From: Mesorhizobium mediterraneum
GTDB taxonomy: Bacteria; Pseudomonadota; Alphaproteobacteria; Rhizobiales; Rhizobiaceae
Direction: 5' to 3'
Assembly (NCBI RefSeq): GCF_002284565.1
Contig: NZ_NPKI01000012.1
Location: forward strand, 186,001-250,000
DNA length: 64,000 bases
Shown: positions 32,639-41,623 of the stretch, one piece after another
Position numbering within the stretch: the stretch's first letter is position 1
Layout: each line of letters starts with the position of its first letter
The notes under the pieces: generated by a model
What the model saw: the letters and a program-made list of their open reading frames with translations, nothing else
What the model was told of the DNA's origin: nothing
The model's database searches: none
Position numbers and translations under genes: made by a program

Positions 32639-33628
32639 TCACCTCGGCGCGTACGCCACGCGCTCCTCCTGAGTGCTCTTAGAGAACTCTCGCCGGTACT
32701 GCGCGGGCGAGGTTCTGAGCCGCGCCGCAAAATGCTGGCGCAGCGATGTGGCGCTGCCGAACCCGGCCTCGAAGGCAATCGTGTCCATCGATTTTTCCGT
32801 CGCTTCCAGCAGCCGCTGTGCCAGCGCGACGCGCTGGTCGATCAGCCAGTCGCCGAAGCTGGTGCCGATCGATTTTTGAAAGCGGCGCGTGAATGTCCGT
32901 CGGGTGAGGCCGGCGGCGGCGGCGACGCTGTCCAGGCTATGCGTCTCATCCAGCGTTTTGCGCACCTTGTCGAGTGCCTGTGTGAAGCGATCCGCGTTGC
33001 CGGTCCTAGCGATGGGACGTTCTATGAACTGCGCCTGCCCGCCTTGCCGATGGGGAGAAAGCACGATCTGCCGAGCAAGCCGAAGAGCCGCCTCCGCGCC
33101 GTAGCGGGCCCGCACGATATGGAGACAGCAGTCAAGCCCGGCGGCGACGCCGGCAGATGTCATGACATCACCATTGTCGATGTAAAGCACGTCCGGGTCG
33201 ACGATCATGTCGGGATAAAGCGCCTGTAGCTGCTCGGTATAGGCCCAATGCGTCGCGGCTCGCCGCCCCGAAAGCAGTCCTGTCGCCGCAACAGCGAACG
33301 TGCCGAGGCACAGTCCGACAATCAATGCGCCGTTCCGGTGCGCTCGCAGCAGGGCCTCTACCAGAAACGCCGGTGGCGGATCGTCGAGGTCTCGCCAGCT
33401 TGGGACGATGACGATGTCAGCGCCATCGAGGCTGCCCAGCCCATGCGGCGCAGTCACGGTCAATCCTGCTTCGGTATGAATCGGCCCGCTTTCGATTGCA
33501 CAGATGCGGAAGTCGAAGCGCGGCAAGCCGAGCGCGGCGCGATCCTCGCCGAATACAAGGCACGGTACGGAAAGGTGGAACGGACTGATGCCATCGAAGG
33601 CGATGGCTGCAACGATCGGATCGGCCAT
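32639..33628 (-). CDS. GlxA-family AraC-type transcriptional regulator
   Basis: A 329-residue regulator with two parts: an N-terminal DJ-1/PfpI-like amidotransferase-fold domain (about 5-190; IVGLCLGTFAVAATGLLSGR has the nucleophile-elbow position) and a C-terminal AraC helix-turn-helix pair (about 225-325; VAAAAGLTRRTFTRRFQKSIG and MDTIAFEAGFGSATSLRQHF). GlxA-type proteins activate catabolic genes in response to amino compounds. It is divergent from a cysteine-hydrolase gene, with a nested palindrome between them, so it probably controls that gene. ATG at 33628 is used; a TTG four codons earlier is possible. Confidence 0.87.
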   Translation of the reverse strand: MADPIVAAIAFDGISPFHLSVPCLVFGEDRAALGLPRFDFRICAIESGPIHTEAGLTVTAPHGLGSLDGADIVIVPSWRDLDDPPPAFLVEALLRAHRNGALIVGLCLGTFAVAATGLLSGRRAATHWAYTEQLQALYPDMIVDPDVLYIDNGDVMTSAGVAAGLDCCLHIVRARYGAEAALRLARQIVLSPHRQGGQAQFIERPIARTGNADRFTQALDKVRKTLDETHSLDSVAAAAGLTRRTFTRRFQKSIGTSFGDWLIDQRVALAQRLLEATEKSMDTIAFEAGFGSATSLRQHFAARLRTSPAQYRREFSKSTQEERVAYAPR

Positions 33629-33653
33629 GATGAGCACCAATGAGGGTTAAAGC

Positions 33654-33707
33654 CGGATTGTCCCAATCCTTTCGGATAATGTCAATTGGGACACTGTTTG
33701 CAATCCG
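33654..33707. promoter_or_regulatory. Nested inverted repeat in the GlxA/hydrolase divergent region
   Basis: TGTCCCAAT (33659-33667) pairs perfectly with ATTGGGACA (33685-33693), and an outer CGGATTG (33654-33660) pairs with CAATCCG (33701-33707). The element lies midway between the two divergent starts (33628 and 33758) and is a good candidate operator for the GlxA-type regulator. Confidence 0.55.
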
Positions 33708-33757
33708 ACGGCAGGCCTATCCTTGAACAATCAAAGCCGAACGGGAAAGGAAACTCC

Positions 33758-34402
33758 ATGTCTGAACCAGCCACCTCAGCGCCACGCCGTGCCCTCATCG
33801 TCGTCGACATCCAGAACGACTATGACGGCGGCAACCTCGCCATCCAATATCCGCCGTTTCGCGACAGCGTCGTCAACGCGGCACGAGCGATGGACGCGGC
33901 CGCCGCGGCAGGCGTCAAGGTCGTGGTCATCAAGCAGCTAGCGCCAGAAACGTCGCCGATTTTCGCCAAAGGCAGCCACGGCGCCGAATTGCATCCCGAG
34001 ATATCAAGGCGAAGCCGTGACCATTACGTCGAAAAGACCTTGCCGAGCGCCTTCACCGGCACGGACCTCGAGGACTGGTTGCGCGCCAACGCCATTGATA
34101 CGATCACCGTCGTCGGCTATATGACGCACAATTGCGATCTCTCGACCATCATCCACGCCGTCCACATGGGCTTTGCGGTGGAGTTCCTGTCCGACGCCAC
34201 CGGCTCGGTGCCCTATGCCAACAGCGCCGGCTATGCTTCGGCCGAGGACATCCACCGCGTGGTGACTGTTATCCTGCAGTCGCGCTTCGCCGCCGTTCTC
34301 AAGACAGCCGAATGGATCGACTGCCTGAAGACCGGCACGCTGCCCGAACGCGACACGATCCACGCTTCCAACCAGCGCGCGCTGGCACGGAACGCCGCTT
34401 AG
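33758..34402 (+). CDS. Isochorismatase-family cysteine hydrolase
   Basis: A 214-residue alpha/beta hydrolase of the isochorismatase-like group. The triad is Asp17 (VVDIQNDY), Lys93 (VEKTLPSAF) and Cys126 (YMTHNCDLST). That cysteine is in the nicotinamidase/amidase branch position, so it should act on an amide or N-carbamoyl bond rather than isochorismate. ATG at 33758 follows AAAGGA. Control by the divergent GlxA-type regulator is likely. It ends before a shared bidirectional terminator. Confidence 0.85.
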   Translation: MSEPATSAPRRALIVVDIQNDYDGGNLAIQYPPFRDSVVNAARAMDAAAAAGVKVVVIKQLAPETSPIFAKGSHGAELHPEISRRSRDHYVEKTLPSAFTGTDLEDWLRANAIDTITVVGYMTHNCDLSTIIHAVHMGFAVEFLSDATGSVPYANSAGYASAEDIHRVVTVILQSRFAAVLKTAEWIDCLKTGTLPERDTIHASNQRALARNAA

Positions 34403-34424
34403 AAAATTTGTCGCGGGCAAGCAA

Positions 34425-34452
34425 AAGGGCGCCGCAGCGACGCGGCGCCCTT
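34425..34452. terminator. Bidirectional terminator between hydrolase and fhs
   Basis: AAGGGCGCCGC (34425-34435) pairs perfectly with GCGGCGCCCTT (34442-34452) across a 6-base loop. It lies between two convergent genes, 23 bases after one stop and 22 bases after the other, with a short T-run on the minus-strand side. Confidence 0.75.
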
Positions 34453-34473
34453 GTCATTCCGGCCTTCAAAATC

Positions 34474-36153
34474 TCAGAACAGGCCTTCGATCTGGCCCAT
34501 CTCGTTCAGGAAGATCTTTTCCGAGGACGGCGCCTTGGGAAGGCCGGGCATGGTCATGACCTCACCGCAGATGACGACGATGAAGCCGGCGCCGGCAGAC
34601 AATCTGACCTCGCGCACCGGCACGGTGTGGCCGGTCGGCGCGCCGCGCAGGTTCGGGTCGGTCGAGAAGGAATATTGCGTCTTGGCCATGCAGACCGGCA
34701 GGTGGCCGTAGCCGGCGTGCTCCCAGGCATGGAGCTGGTCGCGCACCGACTTGTCGGCGATCGCTTCGGAACCGCGATAGATGCGCTGGACGATGGTGTT
34801 GATCTTCTCGAAAAGCGGCATCGCGTCGGGATAGAGCGGCGCAAACTGCGACGCGCCGGATTCGGCAAGCGCCACCACCCTGCTGGCGAGCTCCTCGATG
34901 CCCGCCGATCCGTGGGCCCAGTGCTTGCACAGGATCGCCTCTTCGCCCATCGAGGCGACGTAGTCCTTCATCGCCTGGATTTCAGCGTCGGTGTCGGAGT
35001 AGAAATGGTTGATGGCGACCACCGCTGGCACGCCGAACTGCCTGATATTCTCGACGTGACGGCCGAGATTGGCGCAGCCCTTCTTGACCGCCTCGACATT
35101 CTCCTTGCCGAGGTCTTCCTTCTTGACGCCGCCGTTCATCTTCATGGCGCGCACAGTGGCGACGATGACGGCTGCCGCCGGCTTCAGGCCGGCCTTGCGG
35201 CACTTGATGTCGAAGAATTTTTCGGCGCCGAGATCGGCGCCGAAACCGGCTTCGGTGACGACATAGTCGGCGAGCTTCAGCGCCGTCGTGGTGGCGACGA
35301 CCGAGTTGCAGCCATGCGCGATGTTGGCGAACGGACCGCCGTGAACGAAGGCTGGGTTGTTCTCCAGCGTCTGCACCAGGTTGGGCTGCATGGCGTCCTT
35401 GAGCAGCACGGCCATGGCGCCGTCGGCCTTGAGGTCGCGGGCGTAGACGGCCGACTTGTCGCGGCGATAGGCGACGATGATGTCGCCGAGGCGCTTTTCC
35501 AGGTCCTTCAGGTCGGTGGCGAGGCACAGGATCGCCATGACTTCCGAGGCGACGGTGATGTCGAAGCCCCCTTCGCGCGGAAAACCGTTGGCGACGCCGC
35601 CGAGCGAGCAGATGATCTCGCGCAGCGCCCGGTCGTTCATGTCCATGACGCGGCGCCAGACGACGCGGCGGTTGTCGATGCCGAGGTCGTTGCCCCAGTA
35701 GATGTGGTTGTCGATCAGCGCCGAAAGCAGATTATGCGCCGTGGTGATGGCATGGAAATCGCCAGTGAAGTGGAGGTTCATGTCTTCCATCGGCACGACC
35801 TGCGCATAGCCGCCGCCGGCAGCACCGCCCTTGACGCCGAAATTCGGCCCGAGCGAGGCCTCGCGGATGCAGACGATCGCCTTCTTGCCGATGCGGTTGA
35901 GACCGTCGCCGAGGCCCACCGTCGTCGTCGTCTTGCCTTCGCCGGCCGGCGTCGGGTTGATGGCGGTGACGAGGATCAGCTTGCCGTCCTTGTTTGCCTT
36001 CACCGACTTGATGAACTCGGCCGAGATCTTCGCCTTGTCGTGGCCGTAAGGCAAAAGATGCTCGCTTGGAATGCCGATCTTCTGGCCAATCTCCTGGATC
36101 TGCTTCTTGTCGGCGGCGCGCGCGATCTCGATGTCGGACTTCACTTCGGCCAT
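34474..36153 (-). CDS. fhs: Formate-tetrahydrofolate ligase
   Basis: A 559-residue cytoplasmic enzyme that joins formate to tetrahydrofolate using ATP, giving 10-formyl-THF for purine and methionyl-tRNA formylation. The phosphate-binding loop is [14 protein letters not shown] (68-81). Other family blocks are [22 protein letters not shown] in parts, [22 protein letters not shown] and [15 protein letters not shown]. The full length is normal. The ATG at 36153 is preceded by AGAGGAAAG. A promoter with good -35 and -10 lies about 100 bases upstream. Confidence 0.96.
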   Translation of the reverse strand: MAEVKSDIEIARAADKKQIQEIGQKIGIPSEHLLPYGHDKAKISAEFIKSVKANKDGKLILVTAINPTPAGEGKTTTTVGLGDGLNRIGKKAIVCIREASLGPNFGVKGGAAGGGYAQVVPMEDMNLHFTGDFHAITTAHNLLSALIDNHIYWGNDLGIDNRRVVWRRVMDMNDRALREIICSLGGVANGFPREGGFDITVASEVMAILCLATDLKDLEKRLGDIIVAYRRDKSAVYARDLKADGAMAVLLKDAMQPNLVQTLENNPAFVHGGPFANIAHGCNSVVATTTALKLADYVVTEAGFGADLGAEKFFDIKCRKAGLKPAAAVIVATVRAMKMNGGVKKEDLGKENVEAVKKGCANLGRHVENIRQFGVPAVVAINHFYSDTDAEIQAMKDYVASMGEEAILCKHWAHGSAGIEELASRVVALAESGASQFAPLYPDAMPLFEKINTIVQRIYRGSEAIADKSVRDQLHAWEHAGYGHLPVCMAKTQYSFSTDPNLRGAPTGHTVPVREVRLSAGAGFIVVICGEVMTMPGLPKAPSSEKIFLNEMGQIEGLF

Positions 36154-36470
36154 GGCGGCTTTCCTCTGGATTGGACGGTGGAGGGGACGGGTTTGATCAG
36201 TATGGTCGCAAGCCTGTTCGAGACAGCCCGGCACTGCAGGCGAGGGCACGTTCTAGCCCTGTCGCTGCCATGGCGTCAACTTGCATGCAACTATGTTTCC
36301 TCTAGAGAAAGGCGGTTCTGTTTCCCGGGCGATCTGTTCCCGGGTCTTCGCGCCCGGTTGTCGCGCCGTATAGAAGCCAGAGCACGCGCCGTTTTGCCGT
36401 CTCAAAACAGCCGCGGAATGCACCGAATGCGACAGGGTTCGAGCGCCGGCCTGCGCCTCGGGTAGTTGCG
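36154..36470. other. 317-base intergenic region upstream of fhs
   Basis: The region holds the fhs promoter (36251-36279), a TTGCATGCAA palindrome (36281-36290) directly upstream of its -35, and a direct repeat TGTTTCCCGGG/TGTTCCCGGG (36319-36329, 36335-36344). I find no gene. The last part is the 3' flank of the SnoaL-like gene. Confidence 0.5.
36251..36279 (-). promoter_or_regulatory. fhs: fhs promoter
   Basis: On the minus strand, TTGACG (36274-36279), 17 bases, CTAGAA (36251-36256), giving a leader of about 90 bases to the fhs ATG. A perfect 10-bp palindrome (TTGCATGCAA) lies just upstream. Confidence 0.5.
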
Positions 36471-36866
36471 CTAGAATGCGCCGATCTGGTGCATCAGCCC
36501 CAAGCCGTCAAGCTGGCCGAAATGTTCGACCACGACGCCGTTCTCAAGACGATCGATGTGAATCACGCCAACCGAGACGCGATTTCCGCTCGGTTCGACG
36601 CCATGGAAGATGCCGGTGTGCGTGCCCTCAAAGCGACAGCGCGTGACGACCTTGTCGGCATCGCTGACATAATCGTCGATGACGTGATGTCCGTCCGGGA
36701 ATCCAACAAAGAACTCGGTCAGGGATTTGCGCCAGTCAGCGAAGCCGATCGGATTGGCACTGGCGAGATGAACGGCGAGATCTGGAGAGACAAGACTGGA
36801 CAGTTTATCCCAGTCTTGCGTGTCGATCGTGGCATAGAAATTTCGAGCAACTTCCCGGATATCCAT
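36471..36866 (-). CDS. SnoaL/NTF2-like protein
   Basis: A 131-residue single-domain protein. MDIREVARNFYATIDTQDWD opens the cone-shaped NTF2-like fold, and the tail GVVVEHFGQLDGLGLMHQIG is characteristic of the SnoaL-type ester cyclase group. Proteins of this fold bind small hydrophobic molecules; function here is unknown. The ATG at 36866 gives the standard N terminus and follows GAGG; the frame is open to 36932. It lies 161 bases downstream of the five-gene AAA operon on the same strand. Confidence 0.78.
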   Translation of the reverse strand: MDIREVARNFYATIDTQDWDKLSSLVSPDLAVHLASANPIGFADWRKSLTEFFVGFPDGHHVIDDYVSDADKVVTRCRFEGTHTGIFHGVEPSGNRVSVGVIHIDRLENGVVVEHFGQLDGLGLMHQIGAF

Positions 36867-37027
36867 CTCATGTCCTCGCTGGCTGCCGCCCAGCGGTTGA
36901 ACGACGACGAGACGATCAGGTTCCGGTTCCACGCGATGCGCAGCCGACCTACTGCGTCAGCACGTTGCTGATCTCGACCAGGGGCAGCGGTGATTTCAAG
37001 CCAAGACGTCTTTCACTATTGGCTTCC

Positions 37028-38170
37028 TCACCGATCCAGAACGGACCTGACCTCGACGAGGTTCGATCGCACCCTAAGCACATAGAATCCCATCGTGGTG
37101 AGGTGGGTGGGCATGATCCAGCCATCCTCGCGGCCGTTGGAGATTATGAAAGGCCGTATGGCGAGCGCTGCCTTGAGCTGGCCTTCCACGCTGGTCCACA
37201 GCGGTGTGAGGCCGCGATTATCGAGGATCTGCTGGAAGTCGTGATGCGCCGCCGTGAGGATGCCGTAATAGCCGTAGAGCTGGCCATAGGCGAACCAGAA
37301 GCGGTCGTCAGCGCGTGTGTCGAACCAGCCGCTGTTGAAGTTCTGCGAACGGTCGCGGATCATGTCCGACGTCGAGCCTATGTCACTCGCGATCCGGTCG
37401 ACGAACTGCATCAGATTGTCGGCGCGCGCGTTGAAGACAACCTCGCATTTCATCAGCCGGTCGTTGAAGGCGCGAAGGCTGCTTGCAGCCGTGCGATAGA
37501 AACTCGGGGTTGGGGTTTTCGGACCAAAGGGCCTGAGGCCGAAATACCAGGTTTCCTCGTCGAAGGTGATCGCGCCGCGCGCATCCTGCAGGTTCTGGTC
37601 GATCTGGCTGGTGCCGCGGACGCGGCCGAGTGTGTCGACAAGCTCGACCGCGGTGCGCCGGATGGCCTGATTGACCCCGCGCTGGAAGGAGGCCTTGTTG
37701 TCGAGAAACGGCGTGCGGTCCCAGTCCATCCCGAAGAACCCGAGCTTGTAGAGTATCATCGACGAGATCCAGGCGTTCTCGTTGACGTTGAAATCGATGA
37801 GATCGGCCGCGACCTGGACAATGGCCGAGTTTGTGCAGGTCTTGACCTCTCCCTCGACGCCAGCGGTTTCCCCGACGGCAGGAGGAGCGGGCTGCGCCGG
37901 GGCGGTTCCGGCCGGCTGGGTGAAATTATACGCCTCCGCATAGGCGGGATTGAAATTGCTCCAGACCTGCGTGTTCCAGATGAAGTAGCCGTAGAGGCCG
38001 ACCAGCAAGAGCAGAGCGAGGCCGAGCACCGCCTTCAGGATCCAGCCGCGCTGTGTGTACCAGCGCCCAGCCCACATGAACGGCCACAGGATCACACCGA
38101 TGGCGAAGCCGATACCGCGGCCGATCCACTGGAAAATCCGTGTGAAGAAATTCACGATCGGATCAAGCAT
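37028..38170 (-). CDS. DUF2333-like inner-membrane protein, last gene of the AAA operon
   Basis: A 380-residue protein. Residues about 15-35 are amphipathic and hydrophobic, and about 46-66 (LKAVLGLALLLLVGLYGYFIW) is a clear membrane span. The large remainder, probably periplasmic, has conserved-looking blocks (IDFNVNENAWISSMILYKLG, FDEETWYFGLRPFGP, MIRDRSQNFNSGWFDTRADDRFWFAYGQLYGYYGIL) that fit DUF2333 as I recall it. No enzyme motif. It ends the run of five same-strand genes and starts 51 bases after the previous stop. It may anchor the complex to the membrane. Confidence 0.7.
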   Translation of the reverse strand: MLDPIVNFFTRIFQWIGRGIGFAIGVILWPFMWAGRWYTQRGWILKAVLGLALLLLVGLYGYFIWNTQVWSNFNPAYAEAYNFTQPAGTAPAQPAPPAVGETAGVEGEVKTCTNSAIVQVAADLIDFNVNENAWISSMILYKLGFFGMDWDRTPFLDNKASFQRGVNQAIRRTAVELVDTLGRVRGTSQIDQNLQDARGAITFDEETWYFGLRPFGPKTPTPSFYRTAASSLRAFNDRLMKCEVVFNARADNLMQFVDRIASDIGSTSDMIRDRSQNFNSGWFDTRADDRFWFAYGQLYGYYGILTAAHHDFQQILDNRGLTPLWTSVEGQLKAALAIRPFIISNGREDGWIMPTHLTTMGFYVLRVRSNLVEVRSVLDR

Positions 38171-38221
38171 GGCGATGTCACCCCCTCGTCAGTCAGCCAA
38201 GAATTCGATAAGGTTAGGCAT

Positions 38222-39526
38222 TCAATCAGTAAGGCCGTAGAGGCGTGTGCGAAACGCCACCTTGTCTTTCAGATATGTGGTTTTCAGAACGTCCACAACA
38301 TGCGATCGCCAGGCGTCGCTGAAGCCGTCATAGTCGCTGTAGAAGCCTGGTTTGTTGAAGACGTAACGCGAGACGAAATCCTGCGGCACGAAATCCGAGA
38401 TCAGCTGGTTGGTCAGCCAGGCGTCGGGATGGTCGGGCTTGGCCCGGATCACCAGGAAACGCTGCTGCGGGAAGACGTCCTCAATCTTGAGCCGGCCGAG
38501 GTGAGCGATCTCGCGCTTGGCGGCGTTGAGAAAGGGAAAATTGCCGTCCCTGGTGATCAGGTCGGCATGGCCATGGATCCAGGTCTGCAGCCAGACCTTG
38601 TCGACGTCGGTCAGATTGCGATCGGGCTCGGCGTCGCGGATCAGCGCGCGCACCACCATCTCGGCGCGATGTTCGAGATAGCCCGATGTTTCGATCCATG
38701 AGGCGCGCGGCAGTTCGATGCGGCCGGTCGCGGCGAGGAACTTGAACACCTTGTCGGCATCGTTGATCGAGAGGTAGCTCACTTGCCACGGCCGCGAGCG
38801 ACGGAAGCCGGGTGCTGCCGGGTCGCTGATCACCGTCGTCATGTCCGGATCGATGAACACATAGAGCCCGCCGAAATGGCTGGTCCAATAGGCGCTGTGG
38901 CGAAAGATCACCTGATCCGGCACCAGCGCGTTCTCGCGGATGTCGCCGCAGATCTTGGCAAGCTCCACCATGCGGGTGAGCATGGCATTGTCGCGCCAGG
39001 CGTCCGGCTCCTGCTTCAACTGGTCGACGAGCTTGCCGAGTTCGGCGGCCTTGCCCAGCACGTCCTCCGCCGACAACACCCTGAACTCGACCTGGTTGAT
39101 CGACAGCAGATCCTCGATGTCGTCGACTTTTGGGACCGAATCCTCGATCTCGCCATAGATGACATCCTTGATGGTCAGCGCGTCGATAGCGCGCTGGTTC
39201 TTCGACATGAACTCGAACATCAGCTGCGAGGTGTTGGAAAAGGCGGTGTGCACCACCGGCAGATCGATCTGCGACGGCGTCAGGATGATGAAACGGCGGT
39301 TGATCTCGTTGGGGTCGAGGTAGTTGTAGTCGCCGCATTCCTCGGCCACCTGCGGCGAGAAGCCGGTGCGGTCGATCTCGAAGCTCTTCAGCTTCGTCGG
39401 CTTCAGGCCGAAGGCGACCAAAGCCTTGTTATAACGCTGGATGAGATGCGGCTCCTCGATGGTCAACAGCCGGCCGTAGATCAGCTCGTTCTCGCGCAAA
39501 AGGTCGGATTTCTTGGCGGGGCTCAT
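38222..39526 (-). CDS. Conserved hypothetical protein (DUF6638-like), fourth gene of the AAA operon
   Basis: A 434-residue soluble protein without signal peptide or membrane span. It begins SDLLRENELIYGRLLTIEEPHLIQRYN and has conserved-looking stretches (FIILTPSQIDLPVVHTAFSN, HFGGLYVFIDPDMTTVISDP, VWLQTWIHGHADLITRDGNF). I believe it belongs to DUF6638 but hold that loosely. No catalytic pattern is evident. A palindromic repeat element (39531-39674) separates it from the AAA gene, yet both run on the same strand and probably share a transcript. Confidence 0.65.
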   Translation of the reverse strand: MSPAKKSDLLRENELIYGRLLTIEEPHLIQRYNKALVAFGLKPTKLKSFEIDRTGFSPQVAEECGDYNYLDPNEINRRFIILTPSQIDLPVVHTAFSNTSQLMFEFMSKNQRAIDALTIKDVIYGEIEDSVPKVDDIEDLLSINQVEFRVLSAEDVLGKAAELGKLVDQLKQEPDAWRDNAMLTRMVELAKICGDIRENALVPDQVIFRHSAYWTSHFGGLYVFIDPDMTTVISDPAAPGFRRSRPWQVSYLSINDADKVFKFLAATGRIELPRASWIETSGYLEHRAEMVVRALIRDAEPDRNLTDVDKVWLQTWIHGHADLITRDGNFPFLNAAKREIAHLGRLKIEDVFPQQRFLVIRAKPDHPDAWLTNQLISDFVPQDFVSRYVFNKPGFYSDYDGFSDAWRSHVVDVLKTTYLKDKVAFRTRLYGLTD

Positions 39527-39530
39527 CTAT

Positions 39531-39674
39531 CCCTTCTCCCCTTGTGGGAGAAGGTGGATCGGCGCGCAGCGCCGAGACGGTTGAGGGGTGCTGGACGGAG
39601 CGCCATCCGCGCCAAGCTGGAGCACCCCTCATCCGTCGCCTTCGGCGACACCTTCTCCCACAAGGGGAGAAGGG
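39531..39674. repeat. Palindromic mosaic repeat, family A copy 1
   Basis: Perfect 26-bp terminal inverted repeats at 39531-39556 and 39649-39674, starting CCCTTCTCCCCTTGTGGGAG, with a further internal stem (TGAGGGGTGCT/AGCACCCCTC). The same element occurs inverted at 56002-56147. It resembles the dispersed mosaic elements of rhizobial genomes. This copy lies between two genes of one operon, where its RNA would form a long hairpin. Confidence 0.85.
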
Positions 39675-39688
39675 GGCGTCGGAGAACC

Positions 39689-41599
39689 TCACGCATTCCA
39701 GTTCCCCTTGGCCTTCAGCTCCTCGATCTCGCGCACCGCGCGGTCGCGCAGGCGGGTGTCGCGGATCATCTTGGTCACCGCCGCGTCGTCGGACTTGTCG
39801 GAGTAGCGGAACTCCGAGTCGGCGTAGCGGTTGACCTCCTGCATGACCATGTCCATCGAGAACGGCCCACGCAGTTCCTCGATCATCGCCTTCTTGTCGT
39901 CGTAACCCTTGTGCATGAAGACTTCCGGCTTCTCGAACCATTCGTCCGGCAGCTCGATGTCCATGGCGCGCATCTTTATCGCGTCGGTGACGTTCTTGAT
40001 GGCGCGGCCGGTGAAACGCGGCTCGGCCTCCTTGATCATGTGCAGATAGGTGCCGATGTCGGCCATCGACTTCGGCGCGCCATTCTCCTTCATGTAGCGC
40101 TCGTAGACCTTCATCAGCCCGTCTTCCCTGGGTTTCTCGTGCTCTTCATAGGCTTCCATCACCGCGCGCTTGATCTCCTGGGCGGCGTAGAGCTTGTGGT
40201 CGCCGAGCGGGATCTTGTGGTTCTTGCCGGCGAGCAGCACGAAAATGTCGATATAGTCGTCGCGGCTCTGCGGCCCGTCGACCAGCCAGCGGGCGCCGGC
40301 GCGCTGGCGCAACGCGTCGTCGACGTTTTCGGGGTAGTTGGAGAACATGCCAAAGGAGCAGTTGCCGCGCACCACGGTGCCGGCACCGGCGAACGCGTCC
40401 ATCAGCACACCGGTGATTTCCTGCTGGCCGGCCGAGGCGCGATCGTCGGAGCGGCGCGCCGCCACCTGATCGATGTCGTCGATGGTGCCGAAGCCGATGA
40501 CGCGCGGGTTCAGCACATTGTTGATGAACTGACGGCAGTTCTGGCCGGATTTGCCCTGGTAGGAGGAGATCTGATCGACGCCGAAATTCTCGTAGGCGAA
40601 GGGATATCCGGCGACCTGACAGTAACCGTTGACGAGACCGGCGATCATCTGGATCAGCGTCGTCTTGCCGGTGCCGGGCGCGCCATCGCCGATGAAGGTG
40701 AACAGGAAGCCGCCGAGCTCGACGAACGGGTTCAACTCGCGCTCGAAATCGTAAGCCATCAGCATCTTGGCGAGTTTGACCGACTGGTATTTGGCGATGT
40801 GATTGCCGACAACCTCCTCCGGCTTCTTGAAGGTCATCACCAGCGGCTTCGACCGCTTGCCCGGCGCGACGTCGAAGCCATCCAGGGTAAAGTCGTCGAC
40901 GTCGATGCGGATATGCGCGTTCTCGAACGGGCCGATGCCGTCGAAGCGGCCCTTTCGCGCCAAAAGCCCGTCGATGGCGACACGGGCAAAGGCGCGCCCC
41001 CGTGTCATCAGATCGGCGTCGTCCTTCGCGCCTGAAATCGCCCTGTCGAGCCCGGACACGATCGACTTCACCGCGTCCTGTGGCGTGTCGAACAAAAAGT
41101 CCGGCTCGGGCGTGTCGTTCGGCGCCTCGCCGTCGCTGTCGATCAGCTGGAACAGGTAGGAGGCGAGGCTGAAGGCCGAAATATAGGCCGAGGCCGACAG
41201 CAGCTTCTTGAAGGTGGCGGCCTCGTCGCCTTCGAGCGGTGCGCGGGCGTTTTTCGCCTGCAGGCTTTCGAGGTCTGAACCTTCTGCGAAGACGTCTGAT
41301 ATGGCCAGGGCGATCGCCAGCCCGCGCCGGGTGCGAAACAAAAGCATGTGCTGCGCAATGCTCAGCAGCTGATCGCCGGGATGGACGGCAGCGACTGTCT
41401 TGGCCAGCTCGACCTCGCGCGTGCGCCTGACCGAGCCGATCGAGACGGTCGAGACGAAGCGGCGGTTGGTGCCGGCAAGTGGGGTGCCGGATTCACGCGA
41501 CGGGTCCTCCAGCACGACGATGCGGGTGATGAAGCTCTGCGCCGTGGCGCGGTGCTTTTCGATTGCCGCTTCCGAAATCGTGGTCAGGCCGGTGTCCAT
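39689..41599 (-). CDS. AAA+ ATPase, third gene of the unusual operon
   Basis: A 636-residue protein. The ATPase core lies at about 290-450: Walker A GDGAPGTGKTT (304-314), Walker B region VIGFGTIDDID (367-377), sensor 1 Asn421 in GMFSNYPENV, and an arginine-finger candidate in DALRQRAGARW. The 290-residue N-terminal part and the C-terminal 180 residues match nothing I know; they presumably bind partners. No signal peptide or membrane span, so cytoplasmic. It is flanked on the same strand by four genes of unknown function with gaps of 24 and 162 bases. A remodelling motor for the membrane-anchored partners is inference. Confidence 0.85.
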   Translation of the reverse strand: MDTGLTTISEAAIEKHRATAQSFITRIVVLEDPSRESGTPLAGTNRRFVSTVSIGSVRRTREVELAKTVAAVHPGDQLLSIAQHMLLFRTRRGLAIALAISDVFAEGSDLESLQAKNARAPLEGDEAATFKKLLSASAYISAFSLASYLFQLIDSDGEAPNDTPEPDFLFDTPQDAVKSIVSGLDRAISGAKDDADLMTRGRAFARVAIDGLLARKGRFDGIGPFENAHIRIDVDDFTLDGFDVAPGKRSKPLVMTFKKPEEVVGNHIAKYQSVKLAKMLMAYDFERELNPFVELGGFLFTFIGDGAPGTGKTTLIQMIAGLVNGYCQVAGYPFAYENFGVDQISSYQGKSGQNCRQFINNVLNPRVIGFGTIDDIDQVAARRSDDRASAGQQEITGVLMDAFAGAGTVVRGNCSFGMFSNYPENVDDALRQRAGARWLVDGPQSRDDYIDIFVLLAGKNHKIPLGDHKLYAAQEIKRAVMEAYEEHEKPREDGLMKVYERYMKENGAPKSMADIGTYLHMIKEAEPRFTGRAIKNVTDAIKMRAMDIELPDEWFEKPEVFMHKGYDDKKAMIEELRGPFSMDMVMQEVNRYADSEFRYSDKSDDAAVTKMIRDTRLRDRAVREIEELKAKGNWNA

Positions 41600-41623
41600 G
41601 AAGGATACTCCGCGGTTTGACGG

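Noticed and set aside
34132..36465. A 777-codon plus-strand frame opposite fhs
   Set aside because: Shadow of fhs on the other strand; its composition is repetitive Val/Asp/Gly/Arg and it overlaps the true hydrolase gene out of frame.
38783..41035. A 750-codon plus-strand frame across the AAA operon
   Set aside because: Antisense to the AAA and DUF6638-like genes and it runs through a palindromic repeat; no domain is seen.
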